Source: an uncultured Bacilli bacterium (GTDB lineage: Bacteria > Bacillota_I > Bacilli_A > RFN20 > CAG-631). From it: DNA of 17,741 bases. The notes beneath the pieces were generated by a model. The model saw nothing but the letters and a program-made list of their open reading frames with translations, was not told the DNA's origin and made no database searches. The stretch lies in contig CAKPZU010000037.1 of assembly GCA_934215405.1 (NCBI GenBank), positions 1-17,741 on the forward strand, written 5' to 3'. The position numbers and the translations under genes are program-made. How positions within the stretch are numbered: the first letter of the stretch is position 1; each line of letters opens with the position of its first letter. Of the stretch, positions 1-7,214 are shown piece after piece.

Positions 1-9
1 GGTAATCAT
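1..9 (-). CDS. Start of a minus-strand gene leaving the window (partial)
   Basis: Only the first three codons (M-I-T) lie inside the window, so no function can be given. The start is supported by a strong Shine-Dalgarno sequence (GGAGGTG on the minus strand) about 10 nt upstream, embedded in the last codons of the preceding minus-strand gene, whose TAA stop ends only 1 nt before this ATG. The pair is therefore almost certainly translationally coupled and in one operon. Confidence 0.5.
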
Positions 10-10
10 T

Positions 11-232
11 TTACTTAACACCTCCATTAGCTTGCTTTATTTTTTCAAGCTTGACAATATATTTATTTTCTTTTCTTGTTCCATAACGAAATCCTGAGAA
101 AATAAAACGTAATTCACCAATAAGGTAGTTAAATATAGTGAGTAATAAAAACGCTATGAAATAAACCAAATAAAATGGGCTTAAAAAAATAGCTTTTAAA
201 GCGTTTAAAAAAAACTTAAAAACTCCTCCCAT
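11..232 (-). CDS. Small hydrophobic membrane protein of unknown function
   Basis: A 73-residue protein starting MGGVFKFFLN. I chose the ATG at 232 because AGGGAGG sits about 8 nt upstream; a longer in-frame reading starting at 271 would begin close to the likely promoter. Residues of roughly 5-40 are strongly hydrophobic (one long or two short membrane segments), followed by a basic, charged C-terminal tail rich in Lys. No family is recognised. It is followed with 1 nt spacing by another minus-strand gene that leaves the window, so the two probably work together. It might be an accessory subunit of the downstream protein, but that is only inference from position. Confidence 0.6.
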   Translation of the reverse strand: MGGVFKFFLNALKAIFLSPFYLVYFIAFLLLTIFNYLIGELRFIFSGFRYGTRKENKYIVKLEKIKQANGGVK

Positions 233-256
233 ATAATTTTCCTCCCTATTGAATAT

Positions 257-286
257 ATTATAATACAACAATCATTATAATAACAA
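257..286 (-). promoter_or_regulatory. Likely promoter of the minus-strand small membrane protein operon
   Basis: On the minus strand TTGTTA (281-286) and TATAAT (257-262) are separated by 18 nt, giving a leader of about 20 nt before the ATG at 232. The -10 is a perfect consensus. Confidence 0.5.
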
Positions 287-305
287 GATAAATAATTATT
301 TAGAC

Positions 306-335
306 TTTACAATAATTATATGATAGTGATATACT
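306..335 (+). promoter_or_regulatory. Promoter of the TM2 protein gene (extended -10)
   Basis: TTTACA (306-311) and TATACT (330-335) are 18 nt apart, and TG at 327-328 gives an extended -10 (TGn). The ATG at 358 lies about 16 nt after the predicted transcription start. Confidence 0.6.
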
Positions 336-357
336 ACCTAAGAGGGAGTTGACATGT

Positions 358-693
358 ATGAAATATTGTTCACATTGTGGAAATGAATTATTGGATGAAG
401 CAGTTATTTGTCCAAAATGTGGGTGTGCTTGTACTTGTAATAGTAAAGTTGAAGCAACATTAAGAAATGATAATGTGTCTCAAAAATCAAGAGGCATTGC
501 CTTAATTTTAGTAGCTTTCTTAGGTGCCTTAGGTATTCATAGATTTTACGTTGGTAAAACTGGTACAGGTATTTTATGGCTTTTAACATTTGGACTATTT
601 GGAATTGGTGCCCTAATCGATTTAATTACTATCGTTTGTGGAACATTTAAAGACAAAGATGGTAAGCTATTAACTATTTGGGACTTTGATTAA
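358..693 (+). CDS. Zinc-ribbon plus TM2-domain membrane protein
   Basis: A 111-residue protein. Residues 4-21 form a zinc ribbon (CSHCGNEL...CPKCG; Cys 4, 7, 18, 21), followed by extra cysteines at 23, 25 and 27. Residues about 46-93 match the TM2 domain: two membrane helices joined by a short turn with the conserved GIHRFYVGKTGTGI segment. TM2 proteins of this layout are widespread in Bacillota and their role is not established; the cytoplasmic ribbon may bind metal or a partner. The ATG at 358 is preferred over an in-frame TTG at 349 because GGGAG lies 10 nt upstream of it, whereas the TTG overlaps that site. The next gene, also a small membrane protein, follows after 55 nt on the same strand. 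Confidence 0.85.
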   Translation: MKYCSHCGNELLDEAVICPKCGCACTCNSKVEATLRNDNVSQKSRGIALILVAFLGALGIHRFYVGKTGTGILWLLTFGLFGIGALIDLITIVCGTFKDKDGKLLTIWDFD

Positions 694-748
694 TAAGTTT
701 ATTAAATTCAATAAACTGTTATAAAAAAATAAGAAAGGAGAAAAAAAC

Positions 749-1216
749 ATGGGTAGTGGTAGTGGAACTGATCAAACTAATCAATATGAAAAATTATTAG
801 AATTATTCGGTGCAACAACAATTATGGTCATTGGATTAATGACTTTAGTAATTGCAATTTTAGTTATTGTTGCCATGTGGAAAATCTTTAAAAAAGCTGG
901 AGAACCTGGTTGGAAGGCTATAATTCCTATTTACAATAACTATATTCTATTTAAAATTGTTTGGGACACAAAATTCTTTTGGATATCATTAGGATTGGGT
1001 TTGTTAAGCAGTATTATAACATTATTGCCAATAATTGGATGGTTATCATATTTAATTTCAATTGCTACACTTATAATTGAAATAATGCTTCTTAACAAAC
1101 TATCTAAAAGTTTTGGCCATGGAACTGGATTTACAATTGGTTTATTATTCTTGCCTTACATATTCTTTATGATTTTAGGATTTGGAAGCGATGAATTTTC
1201 ACCAGTAAATGAATAA
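749..1216 (+). CDS. DUF5684-like membrane protein
   Basis: A 155-residue integral membrane protein with about four hydrophobic segments (residues about 25-47, 74-94, 96-118 and 124-145). The stretch KAGEPGWKAIIPIYNNY, with a following W and hydrophobic run, is the hallmark of the DUF5684 family as I recall it (a Gly-Trp-Ala/Lys loop before IPIYN). The function of the family is unknown. The start follows GGAG with a 9-nt gap. It lies downstream of the TM2 gene, with a weak AT-rich inverted repeat between them (696-703 with 710-717), so the two may be partly co-transcribed. A clear terminator follows the stop. Confidence 0.75.
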   Translation: MGSGSGTDQTNQYEKLLELFGATTIMVIGLMTLVIAILVIVAMWKIFKKAGEPGWKAIIPIYNNYILFKIVWDTKFFWISLGLGLLSSIITLLPIIGWLSYLISIATLIIEIMLLNKLSKSFGHGTGFTIGLLFLPYIFFMILGFGSDEFSPVNE

Positions 1217-1233
1217 CTAGTTTAAGAAAATTT

Positions 1234-1267
1234 AGCTCATAGGTTACTTTAGCCTAGGAGCTTTTTT
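1234..1267 (+). terminator. Rho-independent terminator after the DUF5684-like gene
   Basis: Arms 1234-1243 and 1253-1262 pair over 10 positions with one A-G mismatch and a 9-nt loop, followed by six T (1262-1267). It overlaps the stop codon of the convergent membrane-protein gene. Confidence 0.8.
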
Positions 1268-2131
1268 AGTAAAATCTTTTATTTTTACAATTAATTGCTT
1301 TATTGAATACAAAAAAATAGGTACCATAATTATTAGAAAAATATATATAAATTTATTAAATGCGGATAAAACAAAGCTTATTATAATAAAAACAATTGCA
1401 AAAAAAGTAGTGAAAAGTGTTTTATTTTTCATTTTATCAATTATTTCATAAATCTTTGGAAAGCTAATTATTAAAAACATTAAAAAGCATAAAAAATAAA
1501 CATTTAAGCTTATAAATGAAAAAGCTATAGAAGTAATAAATAATACAATCATACTTATATAGCAATATATTGGATAGCTTTTTTCTTTCTCCTTTACAAT
1601 ATTTATTGATTGTAATCTTTCAGCAATAAAAATAGATGAAACAACCGCCTCTGCTCCACTTAAAATAAACAAAATAGTTAATGATAAATTTTCATAAATC
1701 CATTTATTATTACCAAAAATAAATTCAATTATTTTTGTATCATACAAAATTTCACCTAAATATATAGCTATTATATTAGTTATGCTATAGGCAATGGTTT
1801 GTAAAAAAATAGTTGTATAATATTTAATATTCAACCTATTTAGCAAGCCATATATATCCCCAATAATTAATGTTGGTAAAACATATAATATTACATATCC
1901 AGGATCTGAAATTCCACTTATAAAGCATAATACTATTGTAGCAATGTTAAATATTAATATTTCCTTAAGCTTATAAAGGCTTGCATAATATGCTGCAAAA
2001 ATTGGTAGAACAATTAAACCAATCACTCCTAAAAACGAAATAAAATATATTGATAAAAAGCTCATGATTGCATATATAGCTGCCAAAATAGCTCCTAATG
2101 TTATTGATTTTATATTTTTATTACCTTGCAT
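1244..2131 (-). CDS. Polytopic membrane protein, DUF2232/YybS- or ECF S-component-like
   Basis: A 295-residue, very hydrophobic protein with about 9-10 predicted membrane segments. The N-terminus (KSITLGAILAAIYAIMSF) resembles the opening helix of substrate-binding S components of ECF vitamin transporters and of the DUF2232 (YybS-like) family; the length fits DUF2232 (about 300) better than a classical S component (about 180-200). No substrate can be named. The start is backed by GGAG 8 nt upstream on the minus strand. No neighbouring ECF ATPase genes are present, so a transporter role is only a suggestion from topology and N-terminal similarity. The last residues overlap the terminator of the convergent gene. 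Confidence 0.6.
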   Translation of the reverse strand: MQGNKNIKSITLGAILAAIYAIMSFLSIYFISFLGVIGLIVLPIFAAYYASLYKLKEILIFNIATIVLCFISGISDPGYVILYVLPTLIIGDIYGLLNRLNIKYYTTIFLQTIAYSITNIIAIYLGEILYDTKIIEFIFGNNKWIYENLSLTILFILSGAEAVVSSIFIAERLQSINIVKEKEKSYPIYCYISMIVLFITSIAFSFISLNVYFLCFLMFLIISFPKIYEIIDKMKNKTLFTTFFAIVFIIISFVLSAFNKFIYIFLIIMVPIFLYSIKQLIVKIKDFTKKAPRLK

Positions 2132-2206
2132 TTTTACATCTCCAAATAGTATTTTACATTATTTTCAAACCATTTTATATTCTTTTTTTAAGAAAAAGTA
2201 GTTTTT

Positions 2207-2234
2207 TTAATATTTTCTCTTGTGAATAAGTCAA
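2207..2234 (-). promoter_or_regulatory. Possible promoter of the minus-strand membrane protein
   Basis: On the minus strand TTGACT (2229-2234) and TATTAA (2207-2212) are 16 nt apart, about 70 nt upstream of the ATG. It overlaps the plus-strand cold-shock promoter, so the two divergent promoters would compete. Confidence 0.35.
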
Positions 2235-2248
2235 AGTAATGATATTAT
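2220..2248 (+). promoter_or_regulatory. Promoter of the cold-shock gene (extended -10)
   Basis: TTGTGA (2220-2225) and TATTAT (2243-2248) are 17 nt apart, with TG at 2240-2241 forming an extended -10. Transcription should begin near 2255, leaving a leader of about 43 nt. This rules out the in-frame ATG at 2247, which lies inside the -10. Confidence 0.6.
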
Positions 2249-2297
2249 GAATGTAGCAATCAGTTTATGCAAAATTTTTGAAAGGACGTATTTAAAT

Positions 2298-2504
2298 ATG
2301 GTAGGCAAGGTTAAAACATTTAACAAGCAAAAGGGTTATGGCTTTATTAAGTGTGACGAATTAGCAGAAGACATCTTCTTCCATTATTCAAGTTTGAAAA
2401 TGGATGGCTTTAAAACTATTGATGTTGATGCTGACGTTGAATTTGATTTAGAAGAATCTAATAAAGGCAAACGTGCAACAAATATTAAAGTTATAGCAAA
2501 ATAA
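2298..2504 (+). CDS. csp: Cold-shock domain protein (CspA family)
   Basis: A 68-residue single cold-shock domain, the normal size for the family. RNP1-like KGYGFIKC lies at residues 12-19 and RNP2-like DIFFHYSSL at 25-33; the protein begins MVGKVKTFN, the typical first strand. Such proteins are cytoplasmic single-stranded RNA/DNA binders that melt mRNA structure during cold adaptation or rapid growth. The ATG at 2298 is chosen because it gives the canonical length and follows AAAGGA with 11 nt spacing; a longer in-frame reading from 2247 is excluded by the promoter position. It is monocistronic between its own promoter and terminator. Which paralogue it is cannot be decided. Confidence 0.9.
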   Translation: MVGKVKTFNKQKGYGFIKCDELAEDIFFHYSSLKMDGFKTIDVDADVEFDLEESNKGKRATNIKVIAK

Positions 2505-2528
2505 TTTTATTTATTCACCAGCTTTTTT

Positions 2529-2567
2529 AAAATGTAAGAAGTTTCATAATTTCTTACATTTTTTCTT
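2529..2567 (+). terminator. Terminator after the cold-shock gene
   Basis: A perfect stem, AATGTAAGAA (2531-2540) with TTCTTACATT (2551-2560), extended by two A-T pairs and followed by TTTTCTTT. The stem is AT-rich but long. Confidence 0.7.
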
Positions 2568-2576
2568 TCAAAATAG

Positions 2577-2582
2577 TATAAT
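2577..2582 (+). promoter_or_regulatory. -10 element for the LacI-family regulator gene
   Basis: A perfect TATAAT at 2577-2582, 29 nt upstream of the ATG. A 17-nt spacer would place the -35 in the preceding terminator stem (TTACAT, a poor match), so the promoter is probably weak or activator-dependent. Confidence 0.4.
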
Positions 2583-2610
2583 AATATATGTATATAAGGA
2601 GAATCAAAAT

Positions 2611-3597
2611 ATGAAGAATAAAAACGCTACAATTTATGATGTTGCAAAGCTTGCAAGTGTTTCATTAGCAACTGCTAGTAGAGTTATGAATGGAATAGAT
2701 AAAGTCGCTCCTGATACTAAACAGCGAGTTTTAAATGCCATAAAGGAATTAAACTATAAGCCAAATACAATTGCAATTGAACTTGCTTCAAGGAAAACAA
2801 CTAATATTGCAATTATTGTACCAGAGCTTAATTATACATATATTTCAAACGTTGTTGCTGGTTTAATGGAGGAAGCCAATAATTATGGTTATGATTGCTT
2901 AATTTTTACAACTAAGGGCAGTAAGGATGAAATTAAAAAGGTTATGACTAAGGTTTTATCAACAAGACCAAATGGAATTGTCATCTTTAATGATTCGCTT
3001 ACTGAGGATGAATTAATGGATCTTGTTCAATTTGATATACCACTTGTTACGCTTGGAATGGATTTAAAATCAATATCATCTGTTTCATGGCACTATAAAG
3101 CCCAAATTGTTGATTTAGTAAATGAGGCCTTAGCTAGAAACAAGGAAATATATTTCATTAAGGTCGAAGGTGGAGGAAAAATTGAAGAAAGAATATTACA
3201 AGGTATAAAGCAAGCTTATCTTGAAAATAATAAAGAATTTACAAATATTATTGAGGTAAAGGATTCACATTCAAAAACATATAGTAAGATGAAAGAGGTT
3301 TTAAAAACTATTCCTCGTGGATTTATTATTTCAACAAGAGATGGAATTACTCTTGCCGCCTTAAACGCTGCTTTAGATAGTAACCTAAAGGTTCCTGAAG
3401 ACTTTGAATTTATGGCTATGATTGGCACAAAATATTCCGAGCTATCTCGTCCTAAATTATCATCATTTAGCATTGATATGAAAGGCTTAGGTAGAGAAGG
3501 AATTAAAGTATTAAATGAATTAATTGAACATAATAATGGGGAAATTATTACTAAAAAATTAATGTTTAACTATGTTAAAAGAGGATCAACTTTATAA
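2611..3597 (+). CDS. LacI/GalR-family transcriptional regulator
   Basis: A 328-residue protein with the canonical layout: an N-terminal helix-turn-helix at residues 7-30 (TIYDVAKLASVSLATASRV), the hinge helix near 50-60 (YKPNTIAIELASRKT) and a periplasmic-binding-protein-like effector domain from about residue 64 to the end, closing on RGSTL as is common in the family. It would bind a palindromic operator as a dimer and respond to a sugar or phosphorylated metabolite. No sugar-utilisation genes are adjacent, so it may act on distant targets, as CcpA does; I do not see enough to call it ccpA. The start follows AAGGAG at 9 nt. It is followed by an independent promoter and T-box. Confidence 0.9.
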   Translation: MKNKNATIYDVAKLASVSLATASRVMNGIDKVAPDTKQRVLNAIKELNYKPNTIAIELASRKTTNIAIIVPELNYTYISNVVAGLMEEANNYGYDCLIFTTKGSKDEIKKVMTKVLSTRPNGIVIFNDSLTEDELMDLVQFDIPLVTLGMDLKSISSVSWHYKAQIVDLVNEALARNKEIYFIKVEGGGKIEERILQGIKQAYLENNKEFTNIIEVKDSHSKTYSKMKEVLKTIPRGFIISTRDGITLAALNAALDSNLKVPEDFEFMAMIGTKYSELSRPKLSSFSIDMKGLGREGIKVLNELIEHNNGEIITKKLMFNYVKRGSTL

Positions 3598-3600
3598 TTA

Positions 3601-3629
3601 TTGACTTATAGTAAAAAAAAAGATAAAAT
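3601..3629 (+). promoter_or_regulatory. Promoter of the T-box/tyrS unit
   Basis: TTGACT (3601-3606) and TAAAAT (3624-3629) are separated by exactly 17 nt, directly after the stop codon of the LacI-type gene and just upstream of the T-box leader. Confidence 0.75.
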
Positions 3630-3639
3630 TATTTAGGAA

Positions 3640-3800
3640 TTAAAGGGAATAAGTATTTATTTAAGAGAGCTTGTGGTTGGTGAAAACAAGTAGGATACTT
3701 AGGAAAAATACTAATTATTTAAGAGTGCATAGTGAAACTATGAACTAAGGTGGTACCGCGTAAATTATACGTCCTTAGAATTGTTTTTAAGGACGTTTTT
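3640..3800 (+). ncRNA. T-box leader (tRNA-Tyr-sensing riboswitch) of tyrS
   Basis: The canonical T-box core GGTGGTACCGCG is at 3749-3760. Stem I closes by pairing 3652-3658 with 3706-3712, and its 3' side carries the likely specifier codon TAC (3696-3698), matching tyrosine. A small stem (CATAG with CTATG, 3728-3740) precedes the antiterminator. CTAAGG (3745-3750) can pair with CCTTAG (3773-3778) in the antiterminator, or 3769-3777 can pair with 3788-3796 followed by five T in the terminator. Uncharged tRNA-Tyr should stabilise the antiterminator and allow synthesis of the downstream synthetase. Confidence 0.93.
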
Positions 3801-3821
3801 ATTTTTTAAAGGAGAAAATAT

Positions 3822-5057
3822 ATGACATTACTTGAAGAATTAAAAGCAAGAGAATTATTCTTTGCTACAACATCAGAGGATTTTGAAGAATACTTAGAAA
3901 ACAATAAGGTTACATTTTATTTAGGCTGTGACCCAACAGGTGATTCACTTCATGTTGGCCATCTAGTAACTTATTTAGTTGCAAAAAGATTACAAGAGCA
4001 TGGCCATCACCCTATTTTATTAGTTGGTGGAGCAACAGGTCAAATTGGTGATCCAAAGCAACAAGGTGAAAGAAAAATGCTTTCAATTGATGTAACTAAC
4101 GAAAACGTTTTAAAGCTTAAAAAGCAAGTAAAAGAAATCTTCCATTTTGATACAATTGTTAATAATCTTGATTGGACTATTAATATGAGTGTTTTAGACT
4201 TCTTAAGAACATATGGAAAAGAATTCAATGTTAATTATATGATTAATAAAGAAACTGTTAAGGCTCGTCTTGAAACAGGAATTTCATACACTGAATTTTC
4301 ATATCAAATTCTTCAAGCACTTGACTGGTATCATTTATATAAGGAAATGAATTGTACAGTTCAAATCGGTGGTCAAGACCAATGGGGTAATATGACTGCT
4401 GGAACAGATTTAATTCGTAAAAAAGAAGGCAGCGATACTAAGGTATATGCTATGACTATTCCTTTGATTTTAAAACCAGATGGAACAAAATTTGGAAAAT
4501 CAGAATCTGGAAAATCTGTTTGGCTTGATAAGGATAAAACATCACCATATGAATTTTATCAATTCTGGATTAACCTACCAGATAGTGATGTAATTAAAAA
4601 AATGAAACAATTCACATTCTTATCACTTGATGAAATTGCAAAAATTCAAGAAGAATGGGAAAAGGCTCCAGAAACTCGTTTAGCTCAAAAAACATTAGCT
4701 CGTGAAATGACAACATTTATTCATGGAAAGGAAGCTTGTGATCAAGCTATTAAAATTACAAACGCTTTATTTAATGGTAACATTAAGGATTTAACAGCCA
4801 AAGAAATTGAAATGGGATTTAATGATTTTAATATTGTTCATATTGAAGAAAATATGACGCTTGTTGATTTGTTAATTGCATGTAATGTAGCAACATCTAA
4901 GCGTGAAGCTAGAGAATTCTTAAAGAATGGTGCAATTAGTGTAAACGGTGATAAAATTACTGATGAAGCTTTACCTCTTAGTAAAGATTTAGCTATTGAA
5001 GGTAAATATGTAGTTTTACGTCGTGGAAAGAAAAAATACGCTTTAGCTAGTTTTTAA
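3822..5057 (+). CDS. tyrS: Tyrosine--tRNA ligase
   Basis: A 411-residue class I aminoacyl-tRNA synthetase that charges tRNA-Tyr with tyrosine in the cytoplasm. The HIGH motif is HVGH (residues 44-47), the tyrosine-binding segment GGQDQWGN is at 183-190 and the KMSKS-equivalent KFGKS is at 223-227. A C-terminal S4 RNA-binding domain covers roughly 345-405 (MTLVDLLIACNVATSKREA...). Length and domain order are normal for bacterial TyrRS. The ATG follows AAAGGAG with 7 nt spacing. Expression is controlled by the T-box immediately upstream, whose specifier reads TAC, which independently supports the identification. Confidence 0.98.
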   Translation: MTLLEELKARELFFATTSEDFEEYLENNKVTFYLGCDPTGDSLHVGHLVTYLVAKRLQEHGHHPILLVGGATGQIGDPKQQGERKMLSIDVTNENVLKLKKQVKEIFHFDTIVNNLDWTINMSVLDFLRTYGKEFNVNYMINKETVKARLETGISYTEFSYQILQALDWYHLYKEMNCTVQIGGQDQWGNMTAGTDLIRKKEGSDTKVYAMTIPLILKPDGTKFGKSESGKSVWLDKDKTSPYEFYQFWINLPDSDVIKKMKQFTFLSLDEIAKIQEEWEKAPETRLAQKTLAREMTTFIHGKEACDQAIKITNALFNGNIKDLTAKEIEMGFNDFNIVHIEENMTLVDLLIACNVATSKREAREFLKNGAISVNGDKITDEALPLSKDLAIEGKYVVLRRGKKKYALASF

Positions 5058-5068
5058 AGAAACATTAT

Positions 5069-5110
5069 AAGTGGAATATATTTCTTAAAATATATACACC
5101 ACTTTTTCTT
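5069..5110 (+). terminator. Terminator after tyrS
   Basis: AAGTGG (5069-5074) pairs with CCACTT (5099-5104), and ATATATTT (5076-5083) pairs with AAATATAT (5088-5095) inside it, followed by a T-rich tract. Confidence 0.75.
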
Positions 5111-5120
5111 TTTGTTAAAC

Positions 5121-5149
5121 TTTAAAAAAAAGTCTATTTGTGCTATCAT
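5121..5149 (+). promoter_or_regulatory. Promoter of hpt (extended -10)
   Basis: TTTAAA (5121-5126) and TATCAT (5144-5149) lie 17 nt apart, with TG at 5141-5142. The start codon of hpt lies about 27 nt beyond the predicted transcription start. Confidence 0.5.
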
Positions 5150-5182
5150 TAATATGTATTTTTTTTAAAGGAGATAAGAAAC

Positions 5183-5728
5183 ATGCAATACCCAAGCGAC
5201 ATTATGGAAGAAGTTTTATTTACTGAAGATCAAATTAGAGCTAGAGCTAAAGAACTAGCAAAGCAAATCTCAAAAGACTATGCTAATAAAGATTTAGTAA
5301 TTGTTTGTACATTAAAAGGAGCAACATTATTTTTTGGTGATTTAGTAAAAAATATTGATATAAATTGCAATTTAGAATTTATTAAAGCCTCAAGCTATAT
5401 TGGAAACACTACTATGACAATTGGTAATGTTCAAATATCAAAGGTTATGACGTTTGATATTGAAGGTAAGGATATTTTAATTATTGAAGATATTGTTGAT
5501 ACTGGATTAACATATGAATCACTACATAAATATTTTTCTGAAAGAAAATGTGCTTCAATTAATATTTGTACATTACTTGATAAGCCTTCAAGAAGGCAAG
5601 TAAGCGTTGAAGTAAAATACATTGGCTTTGAAATTGAAGATAAATTTGTAATTGGCTATGGGCTTGATTATAATGAAGCATATAGAAACATTCCATGTGT
5701 TGGTGTAATAAATAAAAAATATATTTAA
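5183..5728 (+). CDS. hpt: Hypoxanthine phosphoribosyltransferase
   Basis: A 181-residue purine salvage enzyme that converts hypoxanthine or guanine plus PRPP to IMP or GMP. The PRPP-binding motif is IIEDIVDTG (residues 100-108), the flexible catalytic loop is SSYIGNTTMTIGN (about 70-82), and the purine-binding end YGLDYNEAYRNIPCVGV (159-175) is typical. Length matches bacterial HPRT (about 180). The start follows AAAGGAG with 9 nt spacing and has its own extended -10 promoter. The flavoprotein gene follows after only 20 nt with no terminator, so the two are co-transcribed. In many Bacilli hpt sits with tilS and ftsH; that arrangement is absent here. Confidence 0.95.
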   Translation: MQYPSDIMEEVLFTEDQIRARAKELAKQISKDYANKDLVIVCTLKGATLFFGDLVKNIDINCNLEFIKASSYIGNTTMTIGNVQISKVMTFDIEGKDILIIEDIVDTGLTYESLHKYFSERKCASINICTLLDKPSRRQVSVEVKYIGFEIEDKFVIGYGLDYNEAYRNIPCVGVINKKYI

Positions 5729-5748
5729 AGAATTGAGATGACAAAAAA

Positions 5749-7164
5749 ATGAAGTATGATGTAATAATTGTTGGTGCTGGTCCAATGGGTATTTATACTG
5801 CCTATGAATTTATGATTAAAGCGCCAAATATGAGGGTATTATTAATTGATAAAGGAAATGACATTTATACAAGAAAATGCCCCTTGCTTGAAAATAAAAT
5901 AAAGCATTGCCCTAAGGATACATTTGGAAAATCTGGCTGTAAGCCTGCTTGTTCAATGACATCTGGCTTTGGTGGCTGTGGTGCCTTTTCTGATGGAAAA
6001 TTCAATATTACAAGTGATTTTGGTGGCTGGATGGGTGAATATATTAGCGATGATGAGGTTATTGATTTAATTCGTTATGTTGATAGTATTCAGCTTCAAT
6101 ATGGTGCTCCAAAGGAATTAACTGATCCTAATACTAAAGAGGTTTTTGAAATAGAAAAAAAAGCTATTTCAGTGGGTTTAAAATTACTTCGTTCTGAGGT
6201 TAGACATTTAGGAACTGAAATAAACTTAAAGGTTTTACAAAACATCTATGAGGCTATGAAAGGAAAAATCGATTATAAATTTCAAACAACAGTTAATGAC
6301 ATAGTCGTAAAGGATAATAAAGCTTGCGGTGTTATATTAAAGGATGGAAGCATAATTGAAGCTGATTATGTTGTTTTAGGCGTAGGACGTCCTGGAGCTC
6401 AATGGCTTTCACAAACAATGACAAATCATGGTGTTGAAGTAACTAACAATAGAGTTGATATTGGTGTGCGTGTTGAAACAAATAATATTATTATGGATGA
6501 TATTAATAAATACCTTTATGAAGGAAAATTCATTTTCAATACATCTGTTGGAACACAAGTAAGAACATTTTGTTCAAACCCTAGTGGACATGTTGTTATT
6601 GAAAACCATAATGGTATAATGGTATGTAATGGTCATTCATATCATTCAGCAGCTCTTGGAAGCCATAACACAAATTTTGCTTTATTAGTATCACATGAAT
6701 TTTCAGAGCCATTTAAGGATCCAAATCAATATGCTGAAGAAATTAGCTCACTTGCTAATAAATTAAGTGGCGGTGCTGTAATAGTTCAAAAATATGGTGA
6801 TATTAAAGCTGGAAGACGCTCAACTGAAAAAAGAATTGCCGAAGGCTTTGTAAAGCCAACACTAAAGGAAGCTGTCCCTGGTGATTTAAGCTTAATACTA
6901 CCTTATAAAACTATGCAATCTTTAATTGAAATGATGGATGCTTTAAATTATGTAACTCCAGGTATTGCTAATGACCATACATTATTTTATGGAGTAGAAG
7001 CAAAGTTTTATAGTGATCGTGTAAAATGTAATAGCAAATTTGAAACATCTATTAAAAATTTATTTGTAGGCGGCGATGGAGCAGGCATTACTAGAGGCTT
7101 AGCTCAAGCTGGAGCAAATGGCGTTAAAATTGCTCGTGAAATAATTAAAGATAAGAATAACTAA
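5749..7164 (+). CDS. FAD-dependent dehydrogenase-like flavoprotein (COG2509 type)
   Basis: A 471-residue predicted flavoprotein. The N-terminal Rossmann fold shows the dinucleotide motif VGAGPMG (residues 8-14) with an acidic residue after the second strand (LLIDKG). The C-terminal FAD segment VGGDGAGITRGLAQAGANG is near 440-460. A cysteine-rich stretch near the N-terminus (Cys 44, 54, 64, 68, 77, the last inside GFGGCGAFSDGKFN) is characteristic of the uncharacterised COG2509 family and could hold an iron-sulfur or redox-active site. The substrate is unknown. The ribosome binding site is weak (GAGATGA), and the gene follows hpt by 20 nt, suggesting translation is partly coupled to it. A strong shared terminator follows. 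Confidence 0.8.
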   Translation: MKYDVIIVGAGPMGIYTAYEFMIKAPNMRVLLIDKGNDIYTRKCPLLENKIKHCPKDTFGKSGCKPACSMTSGFGGCGAFSDGKFNITSDFGGWMGEYISDDEVIDLIRYVDSIQLQYGAPKELTDPNTKEVFEIEKKAISVGLKLLRSEVRHLGTEINLKVLQNIYEAMKGKIDYKFQTTVNDIVVKDNKACGVILKDGSIIEADYVVLGVGRPGAQWLSQTMTNHGVEVTNNRVDIGVRVETNNIIMDDINKYLYEGKFIFNTSVGTQVRTFCSNPSGHVVIENHNGIMVCNGHSYHSAALGSHNTNFALLVSHEFSEPFKDPNQYAEEISSLANKLSGGAVIVQKYGDIKAGRRSTEKRIAEGFVKPTLKEAVPGDLSLILPYKTMQSLIEMMDALNYVTPGIANDHTLFYGVEAKFYSDRVKCNSKFETSIKNLFVGGDGAGITRGLAQAGANGVKIAREIIKDKNN

Positions 7165-7167
7165 ATT

Positions 7168-7213
7168 AAAAGATTATTACTTAAAGTCTCTAATCAATAA
7201 GTAATAATCTTTT
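7168..7213. terminator. Bidirectional terminator between the flavoprotein gene and def
   Basis: A perfect 15-bp stem, 7168-7182 with 7199-7213, has a 16-nt loop. It is followed by T on the plus strand and by a T-rich run on the minus strand, serving both converging genes. Confidence 0.85.
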
Positions 7214-7214
7214 T

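Noticed and set aside
696..717. 8-bp AT-only inverted repeat between the TM2 and DUF5684-like genes as a terminator
   Set aside because: Nearly all A-T pairs and followed by A rather than T; too weak to call as a terminator.
2247..2297. Longer N-terminus for the cold-shock protein
   Set aside because: The upstream ATG lies within the -10 element, and the shorter form has the canonical family length.
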